Notes: a model not told the origin generated them from the letters alone. A stretch of 64,000 nt of DNA from Devosia sp. (GCF_028290625.1 NZ_JAQGJM010000020.1:62001-126000), one strand, 5' to 3'; counted from the stretch's first letter, positions 1-7,943 are shown. Made by a program: numbers and translations.

Positions 1-86
1 GGATTGTGGCTGACATAGGCGCTGACGATTTCGCCAGTAAAGACTACTAAGTCGCTGGCGTCATTAGCCGTTTCGTCGCTCGTCAT
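1..86 (-). CDS. MucR/Ros-family transcriptional regulator, N-terminal fragment cut by window edge
   Basis: Only the first 28 codons are visible, running off the left edge. The ATG at 86 opens a reading frame that continues into TGEIVSAYVSHN. The block IVSAYVSxN is typical of the N-terminus of MucR/Ros regulators. The C2H2-type zinc finger expected later in the family lies outside the window. Family knowledge: MucR proteins are small DNA-binding regulators that prefer AT-rich promoters and control envelope, exopolysaccharide, motility and cell-cycle genes in Rhizobiales. The upstream region (87-262) is AT-richer than its surroundings, which would suit autoregulation, but this is inference. Confidence 0.75.
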   Translation of the reverse strand, partial: MTSDETANDASDLVVFTGEIVSAYVSHN

Positions 87-262
87 CAAATCGAACCCTG
101 AACCCGTGTGCTGCCCCTACGAATAGCGGATTTATAGAAACTGTCCACCGAAACTTTAGCCCCGCTAAAATGTCAACTTATGCTGACCATCCTTAGCAAA
201 TCTTTACGTCTGGAGCCTTCTCCGGCGTGAGTCGCACGGCGACGACTGTTTGGGTTGCTTGT

Positions 263-691
263 CTAGGAGGCGATGTATTCCCGTAGGGCGTTGGCCTCCT
301 GTTCGACTTCTTCGATCTTGAACTTGACCACGTCGCCGATGGAGACGATGCCGACCAGAGTGTTGCCGTCGACGATGGGCATGTGGCGGATGCGGAAATT
401 GGTCATGCGCTCCATGACTTCGTCGATGGGGGTCACCAGAGTGCCGGTGACGACGCCGCGCACCATGCAATCGGCGATGCGCAAGTTCAACGTGTTGGCC
501 GGATCTGTGCCGAGGCGGCGTACGATATCGCGTTCGGACAGAATGCCGATGATGGCGCCGCCGGCCGCAGTGATGACTACGGCGCCGATATTGTGCTGGT
601 TGAGCATGGCGACGGCATCGGCCAGGGTGCCGGTTTCGGGCAGGGTGTGCACCAGCACGCCCTTGGTTTGAAGGATATTTTCGACAAGCAT
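263..691 (-). CDS. CBS-domain protein (tandem CBS pair)
   Basis: A 142-residue protein made of little more than two CBS motifs. The first (about residues 8-60) contains the IGAVVIT and GILSERDIVRRL signatures. The second (about 75-130) contains RIRHMPIVD and GIVSIGDVVKFKI. Such stand-alone CBS pairs bind adenosyl ligands such as AMP, ATP or NAD(H) and act as cytoplasmic energy or redox sensors; the partner cannot be told from sequence. The start is supported by a GAGGAGG element about 8 bases upstream of the ATG. It is monocistronic by spacing and typical in length for the alphaproteobacterial family. Confidence 0.9.
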   Translation of the reverse strand: MLVENILQTKGVLVHTLPETGTLADAVAMLNQHNIGAVVITAAGGAIIGILSERDIVRRLGTDPANTLNLRIADCMVRGVVTGTLVTPIDEVMERMTNFRIRHMPIVDGNTLVGIVSIGDVVKFKIEEVEQEANALREYIAS

Positions 692-846
692 CGTGACGTC
701 CTCCTCATTGCGGCGATTGCGCGATTTTCGCCTAGTGTGAGCCTCGATCCGGCGCGGAGCAATAGGGAGAAGGTCTGAGAGCGCCGGGGCAAAAAAAGGG
801 CCGGCACGAGGCCGACCCAGGGGGACGTCAGTCAGAACTATGGAGG

Positions 847-1146
847 TCAGCCCTCGCCGTTACCGGGGGTCCAGTTGAGGCGAGAGGGCCGGCGGGGTTT
901 GGAATCCACCGGCAGGGTGCCACGCATCGCAGTGCGCGTCACTTCGAACAGCAATGCCAGAACGAGCAGGGTCAGCGGAATCATGAACACCGCAACCTGG
1001 GTGTCCGCATTCTGCGCCAGGCTGGATGCGGTTGCGGGGGTAATGCCCGCCGCCAGCGCTGCGGCCGCGCCCACACCCACGAGGGCGGTGGAGACGATCG
1101 CGTAGAGCCTGAAACTTTTCCGCTTGGAAGACGTAGATTTGTGCAT
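847..1146 (-). CDS. Small hypothetical membrane protein
   Basis: A 99-residue protein of unknown function. I use the ATG at 1146 because the longer frame upstream is arginine/serine-rich and not protein-like. A basic N-terminus (KSTSSKRKS) precedes a hydrophobic helix (about residues 13-36), a short polar loop, and a second hydrophobic helix (about 49-67), followed by a basic, proline-containing tail. This predicts a two-helix inner-membrane protein. I do not recognise a family. It lies between the CBS protein and a divergently oriented DUF4864 gene. Confidence 0.6.
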   Translation of the reverse strand: MHKSTSSKRKSFRLYAIVSTALVGVGAAAALAAGITPATASSLAQNADTQVAVFMIPLTLLVLALLFEVTRTAMRGTLPVDSKPRRPSRLNWTPGNGEG

Positions 1147-1304
1147 GGGATCGTCGTCTTTGCTCAGAGTGGCAATGATGACGAGTAGACGCTGCGAATG
1201 CGCGCAGAGTTTGGGTCGATCTGGGTCAAGCGCGTACCATTTGACGGCAGAACTGTGGCGCCGGGCGTCAACGCCGCGGCGTTCCAACGCAATTGGAGGC
1301 TGGA

Positions 1305-1718
1305 ATGCGCATCATAATGGCATTGGCTTTGCTGCTGGCACTGGTCTTTCCGGCGGAGGCCCAAGAGAGCGACGCACCGTGGCAGGCGACGGTGACCGGG
1401 CAGATCGAGGCGTTTCGGGCCGGCGATGGCGTGGCGGCGCTAAACTTCGCCGCGGCGGGGTTCAAGGCGCAGTTCAGCGATCCGAACGTGTTCATCAAGG
1501 CGATTGCGGCGTCTGGCTATGGGCCGATCGTGGCCTCGCGCTCGCACAGTTTTGGGGATTTCACCAAGGTCAGCGACACGGTGGTGATGCAGGTAGTCAG
1601 ACTGGTTGGGCCGGACCAGGGGCTGTATGAGGCGCTGTATCAGCTGGTGGACGAGCCCGATGTCGGTTGGCGAGTGCAGGGCGTGGTGCTGAAAAAGGAA
1701 GCCGGCATCGGCGTCTAG
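1305..1718 (+). CDS. DUF4864-like exported protein
   Basis: A 137-residue protein with a clear signal peptide (MRIIMALALLLALVFPAEAQ). The mature part resembles DUF4864: W-x-x-x-V-x-x-Q-I-x-A-F-R-x-G-D near the start, a central FSDPNVFIKAI block and a C-terminal strand ending VGWRVQGVVLKKE. Members are small NTF2-like periplasmic proteins of unknown role. I chose the ATG at 1305 rather than the upstream TTG because GGAGG lies five bases before it. The stop codon overlaps the left end of a large palindromic repeat. Confidence 0.8.
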   Translation: MRIIMALALLLALVFPAEAQESDAPWQATVTGQIEAFRAGDGVAALNFAAAGFKAQFSDPNVFIKAIAASGYGPIVASRSHSFGDFTKVSDTVVMQVVRLVGPDQGLYEALYQLVDEPDVGWRVQGVVLKKEAGIGV

Positions 1719-1857
1719 GTTCATTGATCTTCAGGTGATGCCGGTCTGCGAACGGCGGTTATCTGCGCTTCCGGTGCTCACGTACTAAAGTACGCTCCGC
1801 TCCGGTTCTCGATAACCACCGCTCTCGACTCGGCCTGACCTGAAGCTCAACGAACCT
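1717..1857. repeat. Long imperfect palindrome, repeat family A copy 1
   Basis: Two arms of about 68 bases face each other around a 4-base centre. The outer ends pair AGGTTC with GAACCT. The core reads CTTCCGGTGCTCACGTAC, then TAAA, then GTACGCTCCGCTCCGG. The same core recurs near 7495 and 24037. The element follows the DUF4864 stop and could form a hairpin on either strand. Confidence 0.85.
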
Positions 1858-1886
1858 ACAGTGGCCGTGGAAGGAATATTCCTTGA

Positions 1887-2111
1887 TCATGCGCAAGACT
1901 GCGTGGCGCAATTGTTTGCTGCCGCAGGGCGATGGATGAGGCGCTGGCGCAAGGTGGATGCCAGGGTGACGAGGCCGAAGACGTGTTCGCCGCTGCGTGG
2001 GTTCACATGCGGGGTTGCTGGAACGTCGACGGCATGCTGGTTGCGGGGGTCGCCCCAGATTTCGGTGTAGAGGTCCTTTGAGAAATAGGTGGTCGGGATG
2101 GTGGTCATCAT
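1887..2111 (-). CDS. Small ORF of unknown function, possibly a truncated gene, divergent from lacI-type gene
   Basis: A 74-residue frame with a good ribosome-binding site (CAGGAG, six bases before the ATG at 2111). The first 35 or so residues (MMTTIPTTYFSKDLYTEIW..) look like a real protein start. The rest becomes arginine/alanine-rich and ends just before repeat family A copy 1. It may be a remnant whose downstream part was lost, or a genuine small protein. It shares the operator-bearing intergenic region with the LacI-family gene, so it is a likely regulated target. No family is recognised. Confidence 0.45.
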   Translation of the reverse strand: MMTTIPTTYFSKDLYTEIWGDPRNQHAVDVPATPHVNPRSGEHVFGLVTLASTLRQRLIHRPAAANNCATQSCA

Positions 2112-2125
2112 TTCAAACTCCTGAA

Positions 2126-2139
2126 TTGGATCGGTTCAA
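2126..2139. promoter_or_regulatory. LacI-type operator-like site O1
   Basis: The 14-mer TTGGATCGGTTCAA resembles the LacI/GalR consensus half-site pair around a central CG. It lies 15 bases upstream of the start of the divergent small ORF. It is one of three related sites in 95 bases. Confidence 0.6.
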
Positions 2140-2158
2140 TTTGTGAATGCATGCTTGC

Positions 2159-2172
2159 TTGGATCGGTTCAA
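2159..2172. promoter_or_regulatory. LacI-type operator-like site O2
   Basis: An exact second copy of TTGGATCGGTTCAA, 33 bases from O1, or about three helical turns. The spacing would suit cooperative binding on one DNA face. Confidence 0.6.
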
Positions 2173-2206
2173 ATTTACACCCATATCAGCATGAGTCAAG
2201 CACATT

Positions 2207-2220
2207 TTGAACCGGTACAA
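2207..2220. promoter_or_regulatory. LacI-type operator-like site O3
   Basis: TTGAACCGGTACAA, a nearly perfect palindrome around CCGG, 42 bases upstream of the lacI-type ATG. It is the most symmetrical of the three sites and is placed for autoregulation. Confidence 0.65.
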
Positions 2221-2262
2221 TTTTTGTGCTAGGAACGTGGTTTAGTGACTTAAGGCGGACTG

Positions 2263-3321
2263 ATGGCAAGCAGGGCGACAGTGAAACTGGCGGACGTAGC
2301 GCGGGAGGCGGGGGTGTCGAAGGGCACCGCGTCCAATGTGTTTAGCCGGCCCGAAGTGGTTCGCGACGAGGTGCGCGAGCATGTGTTGGCGACCGCCAAG
2401 GCCATGGGTTATGGCGGGCCGAGCGTGCAGGGGCGGTTGTTGCGGGCGGGCAAGGTCAATGCTATCGGGGTCGCGGCCGTCGAGCCAATGGCATATTTTT
2501 TCGAGGATCCGTGGGCGCGAGCGCTGATGGCCGAGATTTCGGCGGTGTGCGACGCCAGCGGCACCGGCATGGCGCTGGTCTCGGCCAAGAACCAGCAGAA
2601 GCTGGTGTGGAATATTCAAAGCGCGCTGGTGGATGGGTTCATCCTGCTCTGCGTCGAGGGCGGCGAGAAGCTGGTGGAACTGACACGGGAACGGCATTTG
2701 CCGTTCGTGGCGCTGGCGCTGGGCGTGGATGACAAGTCTATTCCGACTATCGGGATCGACAATATTGCCGGGGCCAGCATGGCGGCGCGGCATCTGGCGG
2801 AACTGGGGCATCGGCGCTTTGCGGTGCTGGGGACAGAGTTTTCCGAGGGCGGCGCGGGGCTGTTAACGGATGAGCAGGTGCGCAGCGCCACGTTTTCCAC
2901 GTCGCGCGATCGGGCCATTGGGTATTGGCGGATGTTGGCGGAATTTGGCGTCGCGCCCGAATCCGTGCCGGTTTATGAAACGCAGGATGTGGCCAGCATA
3001 AGGGCGGCGGTCGCGGCGATTTTTGCGGCGCCTGAGCCACCCACGGCGATCCTGGCGATGTCGGATCGGGTAGCGCTGGTGGCGATGGAATGGCTGGCTG
3101 AGCAAGGCCTGCGGGTGCCGGAGGATGTGTCGATCGTGGGGTTCGATGGCGTCAAGGAAGCGGAACTGTCTGAGCCGCCGCTGACCACGATCGTGCAGCC
3201 ACTGGCCGAAATTGCGCGTCAGGCGGTGCAGGCGATTTTGCAGGACGCGGTGCCGGTGGAGCGGCAGAGCATTCCGCTCACACTGGCGGTGCGGGCGAGT
3301 ACGGCCAAGCCCAAGGGTTAG
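2263..3321 (+). CDS. LacI-family transcriptional regulator
   Basis: A 352-residue LacI/GalR protein. The N-terminal helix-turn-helix and hinge are clear: VKLADVAREAGVSKGTASNVF at about residues 7-27, followed by the hinge near 55. The remainder is the two-lobed periplasmic-binding-protein fold that senses a small ligand, usually a sugar. The family block PTAILAMSDRVALVAMEWLAEQG and the C-terminal DVSIVGFDG lie at about 260-300. Three operator-like sites precede it. The ligand cannot be deduced because no sugar catabolic operon adjoins it. The downstream aminotransferase starts 60 bases later with its own ribosome-binding site. Confidence 0.93.
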   Translation: MASRATVKLADVAREAGVSKGTASNVFSRPEVVRDEVREHVLATAKAMGYGGPSVQGRLLRAGKVNAIGVAAVEPMAYFFEDPWARALMAEISAVCDASGTGMALVSAKNQQKLVWNIQSALVDGFILLCVEGGEKLVELTRERHLPFVALALGVDDKSIPTIGIDNIAGASMAARHLAELGHRRFAVLGTEFSEGGAGLLTDEQVRSATFSTSRDRAIGYWRMLAEFGVAPESVPVYETQDVASIRAAVAAIFAAPEPPTAILAMSDRVALVAMEWLAEQGLRVPEDVSIVGFDGVKEAELSEPPLTTIVQPLAEIARQAVQAILQDAVPVERQSIPLTLAVRASTAKPKG

Positions 3322-4584
<1,263 letters not shown>

Positions 4585-4585
4585 G

Positions 4586-4722
4586 GACCCCTCACCCTGC
4601 TTGCACCGCTGAACGCGTCGCAGTCGTCACCCCTCTCCCGCATGGGGAGAGGGGTGACGACTGCGATCCCTCAGGTCATCCCCTTCTCCCCTTGAGAAGG
4701 TGCCCGAAGGGCAGGTGAGGGG
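4586..4722. repeat. GC-rich palindromic repeat, family C copy 1, between convergent genes
   Basis: The segment fills the whole gap between the aminotransferase and the cupin gene. It contains a strong hairpin at 4621-4663, with 19-base arms around GCAT, and a second one using CCTTCTCCCC and GAGAAGG. About 140 bases match the copy at 37622-37762. It may act as a bidirectional terminator. Confidence 0.8.
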
Positions 4723-5097
4723 TTAGACCGCCCAGGGCGGCGTGAACGGCGTTTGGCCCGGCAGGATGGCCTGGCCGCCGACGGGGAAAACCACAACGGC
4801 CTCGAAGGGCATGTCGCCGGGATTGTCGAGACCAAAGTCGGTGTGTGGCGGCACGATCAAGGTGTCGCCGGGGGATAGGGTGAGTACCTCGTCGCCGAGG
4901 CGGATGCTGGCGCTGCCAGCGAGGCAGACGAAGATTTCCTCGCGGGTCAATTGGTGGGTGGTGCCGACACCGCTGGGTGCGAGGGAGACTTTCCAGACGG
5001 CGGTATCGCTGGCGTCGCGCGTAGGAGAGGCGAGGCCGGTGAAGGTGACGCCCGGGATGGTGAATTGCGGGGCGGTGGCGGCGGTGATCAGGGGCAT
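4723..5097 (-). CDS. Small cupin-domain protein
   Basis: A 124-residue single-domain cupin. The first cupin motif is around residues 47-66 ([20 protein letters not shown]) and the second around 76-92 ([16 protein letters not shown]). The usual metal-binding histidines are incomplete: a QLTREEIF stretch replaces the HxH of motif one, while H84 is kept in motif two. It may be a sensor or a degenerate isomerase. The start at 5097 is preferred over an upstream one because GAGGAA precedes it and the added residues are not protein-like. It is divergent from the marR-type gene with a shared operator region, so it is the likely regulated target. Confidence 0.85.
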   Translation of the reverse strand: MPLITAATAPQFTIPGVTFTGLASPTRDASDTAVWKVSLAPSGVGTTHQLTREEIFVCLAGSASIRLGDEVLTLSPGDTLIVPPHTDFGLDNPGDMPFEAVVVFPVGGQAILPGQTPFTPPWAV

Positions 5098-5155
5098 GGG
5101 GTTCCTCGTGGCGTGGGCGCGTGTGACTGTGCAAGTGTCGCGCATTGTGGTATCG

Positions 5156-5168
5156 TCAAGTAACTTGA
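5156..5168. promoter_or_regulatory. MarR operator-like palindrome 1
   Basis: TCAAGTAACTTGA is a palindrome with five-base arms, TCAAG and CTTGA, around three bases. It lies between the cupin and marR-type genes and recurs 35 bases later. Confidence 0.65.
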
Positions 5169-5186
5169 CTACATGGACTCGGTGAA

Positions 5187-5645
5187 TTGGTCAAGCAACT
5201 TGACGAAAAAACGACGTCGGACCTGATCGATCACGTCGGCTGGCGGCTGTGGCGGCTCAGCCGGCAGTGGAAGGACGAATTCGAGGCCGCCATGACCGCG
5301 GCGGGGCATGGCTGGATGACGCAGGCGCAGGGCGCTGTCGTGGGGCAATTGCGCGCCGCTGGGGTGCCGCAGGCGGAATTGGCCCGGCAACTGGGGATTT
5401 CCAAGCAGGCGGTGCAGCAGTTCGTCGATGCGCTGGAGGCGGACGGGTTTGTGCTGCGCGTAGTCGATCCGGCGGACAAGCGCGGTCGTATTGTGCAGCT
5501 CACGCCCAAGGGGGCGCAGGCGCTGGATGACGGCAATCGGATCAAGCAGGAGATCGAGGCGCGCTATCGCGCGGCGGTTGGGGCTGAGCGGTTTGCCGAT
5601 TTCATGGCGGTGTTGGACGCGCTGTTCGAGGACCCCTCACCCTGA
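5187..5645 (+). CDS. MarR-family transcriptional regulator
   Basis: A 152-residue winged-helix regulator. Helices before the DNA-binding domain (LIDHVGWRLWRLSRQWKDEFEAAMTA) are followed by the recognition region GVPQAELARQLGISKQAVQQFVDALEADG (about 55-83) and the wing VLRVVDPADKRGRIVQLT. MarR proteins dimerise and release DNA on binding phenolic or oxidised ligands. The only long start is TTG at 5187; no ATG is in frame nearby. The second operator-like palindrome overlaps its first codons, which would make repression of its own translation or transcription start easy. Confidence 0.88.
   Translation: MVKQLDEKTTSDLIDHVGWRLWRLSRQWKDEFEAAMTAAGHGWMTQAQGAVVGQLRAAGVPQAELARQLGISKQAVQQFVDALEADGFVLRVVDPADKRGRIVQLTPKGAQALDDGNRIKQEIEARYRAAVGAERFADFMAVLDALFEDPSP
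5191..5203. promoter_or_regulatory. MarR operator-like palindrome 2
   Basis: TCAAGCAACTTGA has the same half-sites and spacing as the site at 5156. It overlaps codons 2-6 of the marR-type gene, so autorepression by roadblock is plausible. Confidence 0.6.
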
Positions 5646-5702
5646 TCCTTCTGCTGAACGCAGAATGATCTGTCCCTCTCCCACAAGGGGAGAGGGGTGA
5701 CT
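5634..5702. repeat. GC-rich palindromic repeat, family C copy 2 (short)
   Basis: Begins at the marR stop codon. The hairpin CCCTCTCC/GGAGAGGG sits at 5674-5696 and the flank CCCCTCACCCTG is shared with copies 1 and 3. It lies between convergent genes and is a likely terminator-like element. Confidence 0.7.
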
Positions 5703-5720
5703 GCTGAGAGTGACGGCTGC

Positions 5721-6848
5721 TTACTTGCTGAACCAGCTCGTGAAATTAGTCGCATTACCCGATGAGGCGTCGCCGAACATTTCGGTGAGCTTGGAGGTGG
5801 TGGCAAAGCTGTTGACGGCCGCCTGGTAGAATTGGTCGCTCCAGCCCAGGGCTTGGCGCTCTTCGGCGCTCATGGAGGAATAGATACCGATGACGTTCTG
5901 GCTGAAGGCGGTGGGGTCGCTGCTTTTGGCCGCGTTCTGATAACCGGCGATCAGGGCGGCGCCGCCCTTGCTGCGCAGAATCGCATTGGCGGCGGTGACT
6001 TCTTCGTCCGAAAACTCATCGTCCTGGTTGAGCACGATGGCCGAGAGCGAGCGGGAATCGAAGCTCGACAGGTCGATAAAGGTCCCAACCTTGGTGTTCT
6101 TGTTGAAGGTCGGCACTTTGCCATTGGCCAGCGCCGCGTCGTATTTCTTGTCGATGGCGATGCGCACGTCGCTGGCCACGTCCTTGATGTCGCGTGGGCC
6201 GGAGGCCTCGCCGGCTTCCTGCAGGGCCAGGTAGAGCGCCACCGGATCGTCGTCGCCGGCATCGGGCAGGGTCTTGGGATCGGTAGCCAACTGCTTGAGG
6301 CCGTCGGTCAGCGCAGCGCGGGCGGCGACGGTCTTGGGATCGGCGCGCTCCTCAGGGCCAAGGCTATCGAGATAGGCGGCGGCGGCCTGGTAGAGGCCGG
6401 TGTAATTGCCCGTGACCTTGGTGATGGCGGCGGGACCGGCCAGAGCCGCGTCGAAGCGGCGCTGCATTTCAAGGCCAGCGGCCTTCTTCTCATCGTCGGT
6501 GAAGGCCGTTTTGTCGGTGCTGTTGGCCATGGCGTAGAGCTCGCGCGCATCGAGGCTGCTCATGTCGAGGGCCAACTTGCCGCCTTGCAGCGGCGTGGTG
6601 CGCTTGGCGTCCGTCAGCAGCGCCGTCATCTTTTGGCGCACCTCGGTCAGGACCGTGGCCAAGTTTTTGGCCTCGAGCGCCGCCTTGGCGGCGGCGGAGA
6701 ACTCGACCGTGGCGGCGGGAGTGTCGTCCGTAGCGGTCGCCGCTGCGGGCGTGACAGCAGTGGTGGTGCTGGCGGTCTTGCTGGCGGCCGCGGCCGCTGT
6801 CGAATTGGTATAGGCCGTGGCTGAATAGGCAGTGGTGAGGGCGACCAT
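5721..6848 (-). CDS. Uncharacterised 375-residue protein with an internal tandem duplication
   Basis: I recognise no named family. The start at 6848 is chosen for the CAGGAG element seven bases upstream. The first 60 residues are Ala/Thr-rich and probably disordered. The body holds two similar units, about residues 92-169 and 256-332. Each has S-S-(L/F)-D-(A/S)-R-x-L, then an acidic stretch (TDKTAFTDDEKKAA or NQDDEFSDEEVTAA), then AAL(I)AG and finally S-(L/M)-x-(P/A)-E-E-R. The acidic stretch resembles a degenerate EF-hand-like loop, though calcium binding is only a guess. No signal peptide is evident. It lies just downstream of the small-RNA cluster, on the same strand. Confidence 0.75.
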   Translation of the reverse strand: MVALTTAYSATAYTNSTAAAAASKTASTTTAVTPAAATATDDTPAATVEFSAAAKAALEAKNLATVLTEVRQKMTALLTDAKRTTPLQGGKLALDMSSLDARELYAMANSTDKTAFTDDEKKAAGLEMQRRFDAALAGPAAITKVTGNYTGLYQAAAAYLDSLGPEERADPKTVAARAALTDGLKQLATDPKTLPDAGDDDPVALYLALQEAGEASGPRDIKDVASDVRIAIDKKYDAALANGKVPTFNKNTKVGTFIDLSSFDSRSLSAIVLNQDDEFSDEEVTAANAILRSKGGAALIAGYQNAAKSSDPTAFSQNVIGIYSSMSAEERQALGWSDQFYQAAVNSFATTSKLTEMFGDASSGNATNFTSWFSK

Positions 6849-6990
6849 GACGGGGCTCCTGGCAAGGTTAACCAAACCTATGCAAGCAGCGTGCCGCCCG
6901 CGAACCCCTGGAAACCCTAGGATTTTTAAGGACCGGCAACGCGTTAGGCGGCAAAAACTGCCGGAGCGGCGGCAAGAATGACTGGAAATG

Positions 6991-7081
6991 AAAAGGCCCC
7001 GCCCGAGGGGATGGGCAGGGCCAGGGGTCGTAGGCCGAAGCCTCTGACCTTGGAGATGCGGTCACCACGACAGACCGCGTT
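6991..7081 (-). ncRNA. Candidate small RNA sR0
   Basis: No protein gene fits here. Reading the minus strand, TTGTGC (7111-7116) and GATAGT (7088-7093) are separated by exactly 17 bases. About 90 bases later comes an intrinsic terminator: a hairpin with arms GGCCCTGCCC/GGGCGGGGCC at 6995-7022, followed by a T run. The body can form an additional stem GCGGTC/GACCGC near the 5' end. It lacks the CCTCCTCCC motif of its neighbours, so it is a different RNA with similar promoter layout. Confidence 0.6.
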
Positions 7082-7087
7082 CTGGCG

Positions 7088-7116
7088 ACTATCTGCCCGC
7101 GTGGGCTCATGCACAA
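7088..7116 (-). promoter_or_regulatory. Predicted promoter of sR0
   Basis: -35 TTGTGC and -10 GATAGT on the minus strand with a 17-base spacer. The -35 is identical to that of sR2. Confidence 0.5.
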
Positions 7117-7172
7117 ACGCACAATGGGCAAGTCAGCCATGCAAAATTGGCGATACCAAAAAACATAGGGAC

Positions 7173-7204
7173 AAAAAAAGAGGCTCCATCCGAAGATGGA
7201 GCCT
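7173..7204 (-). terminator. Intrinsic terminator of sR1
   Basis: Perfect stem of at least nine pairs (AGGCTCCATC with GATGGAGCCT, coordinates 7181-7204) followed on the minus strand by a run of seven T residues. Confidence 0.88.
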
Positions 7205-7367
7205 GATGATAGGGCCGAAGCCAAATCGAAAGTAATGGCCCTGCGCAAGGGAGGAGGATATGCGCCGGACCGGGTGGGCCTAAGCCGAGGGAGGAGGATA
7301 CGACTTAAACCCGGTGTCGCGTAAAGCCGGCCCGAGGGAGGAGGATACGGAGGGCTTCGCAGCGACA
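7173..7367 (-). ncRNA. Candidate anti-Shine-Dalgarno small RNA sR1 (cuckoo/CcsR-like), three CCUCCUCCC hairpins
   Basis: On the minus strand three stem-loops each expose the same 13-base loop TATCCTCCTCCCT, at 7335-7347, 7288-7300 and 7248-7260. Stems are visible for each: CCG/CGG plus AGCC/GGCT; AAGTCG/CGGCTT plus ACCGGG/CCCGGT; and GCGCA/TGCGC. A strong terminator (GGCTCCATC, CTTC/GAAG turn, GATGGAGCC, then T7) ends it. Known family: cuckoo/CcsR RNAs of alphaproteobacteria carry CCUCCUCCC in hairpin loops, are often in tandem, and are stress-induced. Three hairpins rather than two is what I see here. Length is about 195 bases; the 5' end is predicted, not measured. Confidence 0.8.
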
Positions 7368-7373
7368 GGTGTA

Positions 7374-7402
7374 TGTATATATTTTGACCGGATGGTCAGC
7401 AA
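7374..7402 (-). promoter_or_regulatory. Predicted promoter of sR1
   Basis: -35 TTGCTG (7397-7402) and -10 TATACA (7374-7379) on the minus strand, spaced by 17 bases. The transcript would start near 7367 with TGTCGCTG in its first bases, an octamer shared with sR2. Confidence 0.6.
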
Positions 7403-7459
7403 TGCGGATGCTGGTATAGGAGCCATGCACTTTCAGCTGCGACAAAATGTATTTCGGTA

Positions 7460-7576
7460 TTCAGGTGAGGCTGGCCTGCAAGGAACAGTATTCTGCGCTT
7501 CCGGTGCTCACGTACCTGAATGTACGCTCCGCGCTGGTTCTCGAATACCGTCCCTTTCGGCTCAGCCTGACCTGAA
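7460..7576. repeat. Long imperfect palindrome, repeat family A copy 2
   Basis: Arms of about 55 bases pair TTCAGGT..GGC at one end with GCC..ACCTGAA at the other. The centre carries CTTCCGGTGCTCACGTAC and GTACGCTCCGC. It sits between sR1 and the terminator of sR2, inside the RNA cluster. Confidence 0.85.
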
Positions 7577-7620
7577 TTCCTTCATACATTGCGCGTCTGC
7601 AAAGAAGGAAAGTCAGAACG

Positions 7621-7650
7621 AAAAAAAAGGCCCCATCCGAGGATGGGGCC
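7621..7650 (-). terminator. Intrinsic terminator of sR2
   Basis: Arms GGCCCCATCC and GGATGGGGCC around a GA turn (7629-7650), followed on the minus strand by eight T residues. Confidence 0.88.
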
Positions 7651-7808
7651 TGACGATCGGCTGAGCCGATCAAAAGTGGGGCAGAGAGCAAGGGAGGAGG
7701 ATATGCGCTCTGCCATTGAACCTGGATCGAGGGAGGAGGATACGATCCAAATTCGGTGTCGCGATACAGAAGACCGAGGGAGGAGGATACGGTGTTCGTC
7801 TCAGCGAC
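7621..7808 (-). ncRNA. Candidate anti-Shine-Dalgarno small RNA sR2 (cuckoo/CcsR-like), three CCUCCUCCC hairpins
   Basis: A second copy of the sR1 architecture with different stems. The identical loop TATCCTCCTCCCT appears at 7777-7789, 7730-7742 and 7691-7703. The stems are ACCG/CGGT (extended by GAA/TTC), TGGATCG/CGATCCA (perfect) and GCAGAGaGCA/TGCgCTCTGC. A terminator GGCCCCATCC/GGATGGGGCC plus T8 ends it. The loops are conserved while stem sequences differ but remain paired, which is covariation between paralogous RNAs and strong evidence for selected structure. The loop is complementary to GGGAGGAGG, so pairing with ribosome-binding sites of mRNAs is the likely action. Confidence 0.8.
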
Positions 7809-7814
7809 AATGTG

Positions 7815-7843
7815 AATATGCGCCCTCCGACATGAATGCACAA
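7815..7843 (-). promoter_or_regulatory. Predicted promoter of sR2
   Basis: -35 TTGTGC (7838-7843) and -10 CATATT (7815-7820) on the minus strand, 17 bases apart. The predicted 5' end again contains TGTCGCTG. Confidence 0.55.
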
Positions 7844-7901
7844 TTAACAAGCTGACATGTGTGCCATGCGCACACCGCAGGCATTTGCTCAGGGTATGGG
7901 C

Positions 7902-7943
7902 AAAAAAAATATGGCCCCGCTCGAGGGGAGAGCGAGGCCATAT
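7902..7943 (-). terminator. Intrinsic terminator of sR3
   Basis: Stem ATATGGCC..GCTC/GAGC..GGCCATAT spanning 7909-7943 followed on the minus strand by a T run. Confidence 0.8.

Noticed and set aside
7248..7789. Regularly spaced 13-base repeats GGGAGGAGG-like that look like a small CRISPR array
   Set aside because: Copies are only 13 bases, spacing varies from 39 to 47 bases within each group of three, and flanking bases pair as stems. They are loops of structured RNAs, with terminators; no cas genes are present.
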